The notes under the pieces: model-generated
Told to the model about the DNA's origin: nothing
What the model saw: the letters and a program-made list of their open reading frames with translations, nothing else
Database searches by the model: none
Source: Leifsonia virtsii
Lineage (GTDB): Bacteria; Actinomycetota; Actinomycetes; Actinomycetales; Microbacteriaceae
NCBI RefSeq assembly: GCF_030433675.1
Contig: NZ_JAROCB010000001.1
Span: 617,333-681,332 of the forward strand
Direction of reading: 5' to 3'
Length of the DNA stretch: 64,000 bases
In this document: one piece after another, positions 58,389 to 64,000 of the stretch
Position numbering within the stretch: the stretch's first letter is position 1
Layout of the letters: every line of letters starts with the position of its first letter
Translations under genes and position numbers: made by a program

Positions 58389-59329
58389 TTCACTCCTCCA
58401 CTGGTGAGGCCACCGATGAGGTAGCGCTGGAAAACGAGGTACAGCACGACGACGGGCACCGCGCAGATCAGCGACGCAGCCATCATCTGCCCGTAGAGCG
58501 GGATGGCGCCGCCCTCCTGCGTCGCCCCGAACACCTGCAGGGCCACCGCGGCCGTCCGCGACTCGGGATTGGTCAGCACCGAGGCGAACAGGACGTCGTT
58601 CCAGCCGAGCAGGAAGGCGAAGATGCCCGACACGACGATCCCAGGCCAGCTGAGCGGCACGACGATCCTGGTCAGGATGCGCCACGACGACGCGCCGTCG
58701 ATGCGGGCCGCTTCCTCCAACGCCTTGGGCAGTCCGCGCAGGTAGGTGACCATCACCCAGGTCGAGAACGGCAAGGCGAAGGTCAGGTAGGTGATGAAGA
58801 CGGCCCAGCGCGTCCCGATGATCTGGACGCCGAGCACCGTCGCCGTGGACGAGAACAGCACGAACACCGGCAGCAGGATGAGGGTCCCCGGGATCGACTG
58901 AAGCCCGAGCAGGCCGCGCAGGAACGTCATCCGGCCGCGGAACTCGTACCGCACCAGCACGTACGCGGTGGCGACCGACAGGAACGCGCACACGATCGCG
59001 ACGCCGCCGCAGATCAGGACGCTGTTGGCCAGCCCGGTGCCGAGATCGACGGTGCTCCACACCTTGATGTAGTTGTCGAGGTTCAGCTCGGCCGGGAAGA
59101 ACGCGCCGGCGGCCACAGAGACATCCGAGTTCACCGACGCGAACAGCATGTAGAGCACGGGCCCCAGCACGATGACGAGCAGCACGGCGATGATCGCGAC
59201 CAGCAGCGGCCGTGGCAGCAGCCGGGTGACGTCGGCGGCCGGGCCGCGCCCGGGGCGGCCGGAGCGGCGCGCGGCGCGGCGGGCGTCGCGGGGCGAGACG
59301 GCGTGGAGCGCGCGGGTGGCGGTGGTCAT
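58385..59329 (-). CDS. Carbohydrate ABC transporter permease (MalG-like)
   Basis: Inner-membrane subunit of 314 residues with about six helices. The EAA loop that contacts the ATPase is LPKALEEAARIDGASSWRILTRIVVPLSWPG near residue 205. The N-terminus is cytoplasmic and Arg-rich. Together with the upstream permease and binding protein it imports a sugar or uronide. No ATPase gene is in the cluster; a shared MsmK/MalK-type ATPase from elsewhere is expected. ATGA overlaps on both sides. Confidence 0.94.
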   Translation of the reverse strand: MTTATRALHAVSPRDARRAARRSGRPGRGPAADVTRLLPRPLLVAIIAVLLVIVLGPVLYMLFASVNSDVSVAAGAFFPAELNLDNYIKVWSTVDLGTGLANSVLICGGVAIVCAFLSVATAYVLVRYEFRGRMTFLRGLLGLQSIPGTLILLPVFVLFSSTATVLGVQIIGTRWAVFITYLTFALPFSTWVMVTYLRGLPKALEEAARIDGASSWRILTRIVVPLSWPGIVVSGIFAFLLGWNDVLFASVLTNPESRTAAVALQVFGATQEGGAIPLYGQMMAASLICAVPVVVLYLVFQRYLIGGLTSGGVK

Positions 59330-60309
59330 CGCTGCTCCTCCTCTCCGGAGTCGAGCTTCACCGCTCGCAGATAGACGAACAGCGGGATCGCGATCAGCAC
59401 GAGCGAGCAGATCGCCATGGCGGCGCTCAGTCCGAAGCGGAAGCTCTGGAAGCTCGTCACGTAGGTCAGCACCGGCAGCACGTCCACATCCTGCGGCGCG
59501 GGCACCCCGAACAGCACGAACGGCAGGGTGAAGGCGTTGATGTTGTGCAGGAACGCGATGATCAGGGCGAGGAAGATCGGCCCGCGCAGGTACGGCAGCA
59601 CGACGTAGCGGAGCTTGATCCACCAGGTGGCGCCGTCGATCGCCGCCGCCTCGTGCACCTCGTGGTCGACCGACTGCAGCCCGGCGAGCACCAGCAGGTA
59701 GAAGAACGGCCACGACGTCCAGATCTGCACGATGATGAGCGACCAGTAGCTGAGCGGGCCGTTGAGCCACAGCCCGGTGTGCACGCCGACGGCGCCGAGC
59801 ATCGAGTCGACGACGCCGCCCGGCTGCAGCATGGTGCGCCACAGCGTGCCAACCACGAACGCGGGCAGCACGTACGGGATGAGGAAGAGCGAGCGCACCA
59901 GCGCCCGGCCGCGGAACCGGTTCTGCGTGGCGAGCGCCGCCGCCAGCCCGATCGGCATGGTCACCACCGCCGCGATCGCGGCGAAGGAGACGCTGATCCC
60001 GATCGACCGCAGCAGCGGAGAGGAGACCACGGCCTCGACGTAGTTGCCGAGCCCGAGGAACGGCGCCTGCAGCCAGCTCTGCAGCGTGTACTGGTCGAGG
60101 TCGAGCGTCGACATCACCACGGCCACGATCAGCGGCACCACGATGATGACCAGCATCAGGATGCCGCCGGGCAGCAGCATCCACAGCGGCCGGTTGCGCT
60201 CGCCGCGGCGGCGGCGCCGGGCCGGGCGGCCGCCCGCGGGAGTCGTCCCCGCGGACGGCCGGCTCTGCACGCCCGCCACGGACGGCGGGGTCAGCGTCGA
60301 GTTCGACAT
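59326..60309 (-). CDS. Carbohydrate ABC transporter permease (MalF-like)
   Basis: Inner-membrane subunit of 327 residues with six or seven helices. The N-terminal 35 residues are Pro/Arg-rich, then LWMLLPGGILMLVIIVVPLIVAVVMS starts the membrane part. The EAA loop is LQSVDHEVHEAAAIDGATWWIKLRYVVLPYLRGP near residue 215. Its gene starts 13 bases after the binding-protein stop and overlaps the second permease. Confidence 0.94.
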   Translation of the reverse strand: MSNSTLTPPSVAGVQSRPSAGTTPAGGRPARRRRRGERNRPLWMLLPGGILMLVIIVVPLIVAVVMSTLDLDQYTLQSWLQAPFLGLGNYVEAVVSSPLLRSIGISVSFAAIAAVVTMPIGLAAALATQNRFRGRALVRSLFLIPYVLPAFVVGTLWRTMLQPGGVVDSMLGAVGVHTGLWLNGPLSYWSLIIVQIWTSWPFFYLLVLAGLQSVDHEVHEAAAIDGATWWIKLRYVVLPYLRGPIFLALIIAFLHNINAFTLPFVLFGVPAPQDVDVLPVLTYVTSFQSFRFGLSAAMAICSLVLIAIPLFVYLRAVKLDSGEEEQR

Positions 60310-60322
60310 GGTCTCGTCCCGG

Positions 60323-61684
60323 TCACTTCGACTTGGTGAGGGCGTTCTGCGCGGTCTCCTGCGCGGCCTTGAGCTTCGCCTCGAGATCCGAGGAGGAGAC
60401 CTTGCCGGCGGACAGCGCCGGGATGGACTGCACCACCACGTTCGTCAGCGCCAGCTGGGTGTCGCCCCAGGCGCCGGTGAACGGCGTCCCGTAGGCCTTG
60501 GTGCCGGCCTCGAGGACGGGCGGGAGCAGCGTGTTGCTCTGCTCGATCTGCTTCGCAGCGTCCGCGTTGGTCGGCAGGTCGCCGAACGTCTTGGTGTACT
60601 TCACCTGGTTCTCGGTCGAGGTGAGCATCTTGATCAGCGCGAAGGCGAGGTCCTGGTTCTTGGAGTACTTGGCGACGACCATGTTGTCGCCCGAGAGGAT
60701 CGTCGCGGCCGCCTTCCCTCCGCTCGGCAGCTTGGTCGCGCCCGGCGGCACGGTCGGCAGCACCGCGTACGCGTACTTGCCGGCGACCGGCGACTTGTCG
60801 AGCGTCACCTGCGAGGTCGAGGTGACCATCGGCAGGTACGCCGCCTTGCCGTTGGCGAAGGCCGCGAGAGCCTGCGCGTTCTTCCAGCCGATCGCCGCCG
60901 GGTCGACGACCTTGTCGTCGGTCAGCCAGCCGAAGTAGGTCTGGTACGCCTTCTTGACCGCCGGGTCGTCGATCGTCGCCTTCTTGCTCTTGACGTCGAG
61001 GATGGTGTTGCCCTGCTGCATCGCCATCGTCCAGATGAACTTCCACGGGTTGAAGCTGTCGGCGTAGTCGATGGCCATGCCGTGGACGTCGCCCGAGGTC
61101 AGCTTCTTGGCCTGCTCGGCCAGCTCGTCCCAGGTGGTGGCGGGCTTGTCGATCCCGGCCGCCGCCAGGAGCTCCTTGTTGTACGCCATCACGAACGGGC
61201 GGCTGAGGAACGGGATGCCGACCTCGTTCTTCTCGTCCGGTCCGGAGATGCCGAGGGTGGCCGGGACGAACCGGTCTCGGCCGCCGATCTTCTTCCACTC
61301 GGCGTCGGTGAGCTTCACGAAGGCGCCGGTGGAGTACGCGGTCGGCGTGAACGTCGTGCCCAGGTCGTAGATGTCCGGCCCCTGACCGCTCAGCACCGAG
61401 GTCTGGATCTTGGTCAGCTCGTCGTTCGCCGTGGCGAACGTCTCGAACTTCACGGTGGCCCCGGTCTCCTTCTGGAACTGGTCGGAGACGTCCTTGAACC
61501 ACTGCTGCTGCTCCGCGGAGTACAGCGTGTTGGCGGCGATCATGACGTCCAGGGTCTTGCCCTTGCCGTCGACGGTGCCGCTGCCCGCGGTGCTGGTGCC
61601 GCCGCCGGTGCCGGAGCACCCGGTCAGGACCAGGCCTGCCGCGGCGAGGGCGGCGACCGCCGCCAGCCCGAAACGTGATCTCAT
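60323..61684 (-). CDS. ABC transporter extracellular solute-binding lipoprotein (family 1)
   Basis: Lipoprotein of 453 residues. The signal peptide RFGLAAVAALAAAGLVLTGCSG ends in a lipobox with Cys near residue 23, a Gly/Ser/Thr linker follows, then the two-lobed binding domain (LDVMIAANTLYSAEQQQWFKDVSDQF...GATVKFETFA; GNTILDVKSKKATIDDP; PSGGKAAATILSGDNMVVAKYSKNQDLAFALIKML). ATG 61684 has AAAGGAGAG upstream, the strongest ribosome-binding site in the operon, and this is its first gene. The ligand is probably a glucuronate-containing sugar by context. Confidence 0.93.
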   Translation of the reverse strand: MRSRFGLAAVAALAAAGLVLTGCSGTGGGTSTAGSGTVDGKGKTLDVMIAANTLYSAEQQQWFKDVSDQFQKETGATVKFETFATANDELTKIQTSVLSGQGPDIYDLGTTFTPTAYSTGAFVKLTDAEWKKIGGRDRFVPATLGISGPDEKNEVGIPFLSRPFVMAYNKELLAAAGIDKPATTWDELAEQAKKLTSGDVHGMAIDYADSFNPWKFIWTMAMQQGNTILDVKSKKATIDDPAVKKAYQTYFGWLTDDKVVDPAAIGWKNAQALAAFANGKAAYLPMVTSTSQVTLDKSPVAGKYAYAVLPTVPPGATKLPSGGKAAATILSGDNMVVAKYSKNQDLAFALIKMLTSTENQVKYTKTFGDLPTNADAAKQIEQSNTLLPPVLEAGTKAYGTPFTGAWGDTQLALTNVVVQSIPALSAGKVSSSDLEAKLKAAQETAQNALTKSK

Positions 61685-61774
61685 CGTGTGACTCTCCTTT
61701 GAGCAGGTGATGGGGTGGATCGTGACCCCCGAAGTGGTGGACTCCGGGAAGGTTGCCGCCGAGCCTAGGGAGCC

Positions 61775-61811
61775 TGGCAACGAAGCCGCAAGCGATTGCC
61801 AAAAGTTGCCA
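61775..61811. promoter_or_regulatory. LacI-type operator in the uronate divergent promoter region
   Basis: GCAAGCGATTGC at 61788-61799 carries the AANCGNTT core of LacI-family operators. TGGCAA at 61775-61780 and TTGCCA at 61796-61801 and 61806-61811 give further symmetry. It lies between the divergent binding-protein operon and the LacI gene and could control both. Confidence 0.6.
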
Positions 61812-61832
61812 TCGTGTGGTCTGATGGGCCCC

Positions 61833-62873
61833 ATGAGCACCCAGGATCGACCGGCCACCCTGGCCGACGTCGCCGCGGCCAGCGGCGTCGCCACCTCCAC
61901 GGTGTCGCGAGCGCTGTCCAATCCCGGGCGCGTCAACGCCGTCACCCGGGAGCGGATCGAGCGCGCCGCGCGGGAGCTCAACTACATCCCGAACTCGCAG
62001 GCCAGGGCGCTCACCAGCGGCCGGACGCGGTGCATCGCGGTCGTGGTGTCCGACATCACGAACCCCTTCTACTTCGGCATCATCCGTGGCACGCAGCAGC
62101 AGCTGAAGGCCGCGGGCTACACCCAGCTCCTCGTCGACACCGAGGAGTCCGACGAGCTCGAGGACGGGATGCTGCACAAGCTGCGCCGGTCCTTCGACGG
62201 CGCGATCCTCGCCGCCTCCCGGCTGACCGACCGCCGGCTGACCGCCGTGGCCGACGAGATCCCGCTCGTCGCGATCAACCGGCAGCCGCGCGGAGTGCCC
62301 AACGTCTTCATCGACACGCCCAACGGGATCGAGCAGGCGGTCGGCCACCTGGTCTCGCTCGGGCATCGGCAGATCGTCTATGCGGCAGGTCCCGAGACCT
62401 CCTGGTCGAACGAGCGCCGCTGGCGCGCCCTCGTCAGGGCCGCGAACTCCTACGGGGTCGCATCGCTGCGGGTCGGCCCATTCGCGCCCCGCCAGTACGC
62501 CGGCGCCGCCGCCGCCGACGCCGTGATCAACACCGGATCGACCGCGTGCATCGCATTCAACGACCTGCTGGCGATCGGGATGCTGGCCCGGTTCCGCGAA
62601 CGCGGGGTCGACGTCCCGGGCGATCTCTCCCTCGTCGGCTGCGACGACATCTTCGGCGCCGACTTCTGCAACCCTCCCCTGACGACGCTCACCGCGCCCA
62701 TCGAGCACGCCGGCAGGACCGCGGTCGCGATGCTGCTCGCGCGGCTCGACGACGACGCCGCTCCGGTCAGCCGGCAGGCCACGACGTTGCCCACCCACCT
62801 CACGGTCCGCGCCTCCACCGGCCCGGCGCCGGTGTCCCGCTCCGAACCCGCTCCCCAGAAAGGACGAGGATGA
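61833..62873 (+). CDS. LacI-family transcriptional regulator
   Basis: Repressor of 346 residues. The N-terminal HTH and hinge are LADVAAASGVATSTVSRALSNPGRVNAVTRERIERAARELNYIPN (about 10-55). The periplasmic-binding-like effector domain follows (CIAVVVSDITNPFYFGIIRG near 68; LVGCDDIFGADFCNPPLTTL near 270). It is coupled to uxaC by an ATGA overlap and divergent from the transport-catabolic operon, so it most likely responds to an intermediate of glucuronate breakdown. A LacI-type site lies 33 bases upstream. Confidence 0.93.
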   Translation: MSTQDRPATLADVAAASGVATSTVSRALSNPGRVNAVTRERIERAARELNYIPNSQARALTSGRTRCIAVVVSDITNPFYFGIIRGTQQQLKAAGYTQLLVDTEESDELEDGMLHKLRRSFDGAILAASRLTDRRLTAVADEIPLVAINRQPRGVPNVFIDTPNGIEQAVGHLVSLGHRQIVYAAGPETSWSNERRWRALVRAANSYGVASLRVGPFAPRQYAGAAAADAVINTGSTACIAFNDLLAIGMLARFRERGVDVPGDLSLVGCDDIFGADFCNPPLTTLTAPIEHAGRTAVAMLLARLDDDAAPVSRQATTLPTHLTVRASTGPAPVSRSEPAPQKGRG

Positions 62874-64000
62874 CCGCGCTCGCCCCGCATCCCGACCGCC
62901 TGTTCCCCGCCGACCCCGCAGAGCGCGACCTCGCCCGCCGCCTGCATGCGGCCGTCGCCGACGCGCCGATCCTGTCGCCGCACGGGCACGTCCCAGCGTC
63001 CATGCTGGCCGACGACCGGCCGTTCCCCGACCCGGCCGCGCTGCTCATCACGCCCGACCACTACGTCACCCGGATGCTGCACGCGGTCGGCGTCCCGCTC
63101 GACGACCTGGGACTCGCGCGCGACGGCGTGCCCTCCCCCGCCTCCGGCCGCTCGATCTGGCGCGCACTGTGCGAGCACTGGGACGCCTTCCTGGGCACCC
63201 CGGTGCGGTTCTGGTTCGAGTCGGAGTTCAGCGATGTCTTCGGTCTCACCGAGCAGCCTTCGGCCGACAACGCGGACGCGCTCTACGACCAGCTGGAGGC
63301 GACCCTCGCCTCCCCGGAGTTCCGGCCGCGGGCCCTGTTCGACCGCTTCCGCATCGCCGTGCTCGCCACGACGGACGACCCGGCCGACGACCTGGAGGCG
63401 CACGCCCGCCTGGCCGCCGATCCGACCTTCACCGGCCGCGTCATCCCGACCTTCCGCGCCGACCGCTACATGCACCCGGACGAGCCCGGCTGGGCCGCCC
63501 GGCTGCGGTCGTTGGCCGAGCGCGCCGACATGGACACCGCCGACTACCCCGGCCTGCTGGCCGCGCTCCGATCGCGCCGCGCCGCCTTCGCCGCCGCCGG
63601 CGGCACCGCCACCGACACCGGTGTGGCCGACGCCGGCAGCGAGCCGCTCGACGAGGCCGAGGCCTCCCGCATCCACCGCGCCGCCCTCTACGGCTCGCTC
63701 ACCGCGGCCGAGGCGGTCGCCTACCGGCGGAACCTGCTCTACCGGCTCGCGGAGATGTCGGCGGACGACGGCCTCGTGATGCAACTGCACCCGGGCGTTC
63801 ACCGCAACCACCACCGGCCCACCTTCGACGCGTTCGGGCCGGACACCGGGCACGACCTCCCCGCAGTCGGGTCGTTCACCGTGCCGCTGACGCCCATCCT
63901 GCGCGACTTCGGGACGAACCCGGCCTTCCGGCTGGTGCTCTTCACCGTCGACGAGACGACCTTCTCGCGCGAGATCGCGCCCCTCGCGGGCTTCTATCCG
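62870..64000 (+). CDS. uxaC: Glucuronate isomerase, 3' end outside window
   Basis: Amidohydrolase-superfamily uronate isomerase, D-glucuronate to D-fructuronate (also galacturonate to tagaturonate). The visible 377 residues contain the metal-binding HxH in PILSPHGHVPASML near residue 37, the following TPDHYVTRMLHAVGVP, RPRALFDRFRIAVLATTDDPADDLEAH near 155, VIPTFRADRYMHPD near 190 and LVMQLHPGVHRNHHRPTFDAFG near 303. The full family length is about 470 residues, so roughly 90 are missing. It supplies the first step of the pathway whose later enzymes are on the opposite strand. Confidence 0.95.
   Translation, partial: MTALAPHPDRLFPADPAERDLARRLHAAVADAPILSPHGHVPASMLADDRPFPDPAALLITPDHYVTRMLHAVGVPLDDLGLARDGVPSPASGRSIWRALCEHWDAFLGTPVRFWFESEFSDVFGLTEQPSADNADALYDQLEATLASPEFRPRALFDRFRIAVLATTDDPADDLEAHARLAADPTFTGRVIPTFRADRYMHPDEPGWAARLRSLAERADMDTADYPGLLAALRSRRAAFAAAGGTATDTGVADAGSEPLDEAEASRIHRAALYGSLTAAEAVAYRRNLLYRLAEMSADDGLVMQLHPGVHRNHHRPTFDAFGPDTGHDLPAVGSFTVPLTPILRDFGTNPAFRLVLFTVDETTFSREIAPLAGFYP

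Noticed and set aside
60291-62798. Long minus-strand frame spanning the binding-protein gene and LacI
   Set aside because: Shadow frame; the lipoprotein signal and LacI motifs are in other frames with good starts.

Overview
The window is very GC-rich, densely coded actinobacterial DNA. The gene content fits a Microbacteriaceae-type organism close to Leifsonia, and probably a chromosome. Pointers are RbpA, the adjacent PafB/PafC regulators followed by TatA/TatC, SOS boxes of the TCGAAC-N4-GTTCGA type, DnaE2/ImuA/ImuB, and many genes that start only 6-8 bases after a -10 hexamer (leaderless mRNAs). The species is inferred from protein resemblance by memory, not from a search. I saw no rRNA, CRISPR array, insertion sequence or prophage.

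Region by region: 1-8043 holds housekeeping genes (a partial D-Ala-D-Ala carboxypeptidase, a SpoU/TrmH methyltransferase, a sirtuin, a histidine phosphatase, an SGNH hydrolase, a DEAD/DEAH helicase, a VIT-family transporter and AMP nucleosidase). 8058-15188 is a DNA-damage block on the minus strand: dnaE2, imuB and imuA behind one perfect SOS box, then a DUF3097 gene and a DUF6504 gene behind a second perfect SOS box. 15259-19064 carries a DUF1707 membrane protein, a WYL regulator translationally coupled to a ferritin-VIT fusion, a cation diffusion facilitator and tRNA-Leu(GAG). 19197-33291 is mostly plus strand: M20 peptidase, uppP, a HAD hydrolase coupled to trmI, an FKBP lipoprotein, pafB-pafC, tatA-tatC, helY and lnt, with minus-strand PAC2 and rbpA genes among them. 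33404-39249 has the coupled nfeD-SPFH-GDPD operon, an SDR coupled to an S9 peptidase, and a DUF308 membrane protein.

39438-42885 is a three-gene operon of circularly permuted ATP-grasp, alpha-E and transglutaminase-like proteins, a conserved but poorly understood peptide-modification system. 42960-52391 is an accessory patchwork: redox enzymes, a Tat-exported arylsulfotransferase-like protein, a frameshifted carboxymuconolactone decarboxylase-like gene, an MBL-MarR-CMD operon, a glutamic-peptidase-like beta protein and a secreted trypsin-like protease. Several intergenic palindromes here look like operators or dispersed repeats.

52448-64000 is a hexuronate (glucuronate) utilisation locus. 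On the minus strand an ABC binding protein and two permeases are followed by two TIM-barrel isomerases, a Gfo/Idh/MocA oxidoreductase, fructuronate reductase, mannonate dehydratase and a gluconokinase-type kinase. From the first permease onward, seven consecutive junctions are 4-base overlaps. Divergently, a LacI regulator is coupled to glucuronate isomerase (uxaC, running off the window). Together these give glucuronate -> fructuronate -> mannonate -> 2-keto-3-deoxygluconate.

The observations I rate highest are the two-box SOS locus with DUF6504 and DUF3097 as possible extra mutasome parts, the ATP-grasp/alpha-E/transglutaminase operon, a dispersed palindromic repeat present twice, a PafBC-type promoter candidate before the helicase, and the unusual uronate operon.
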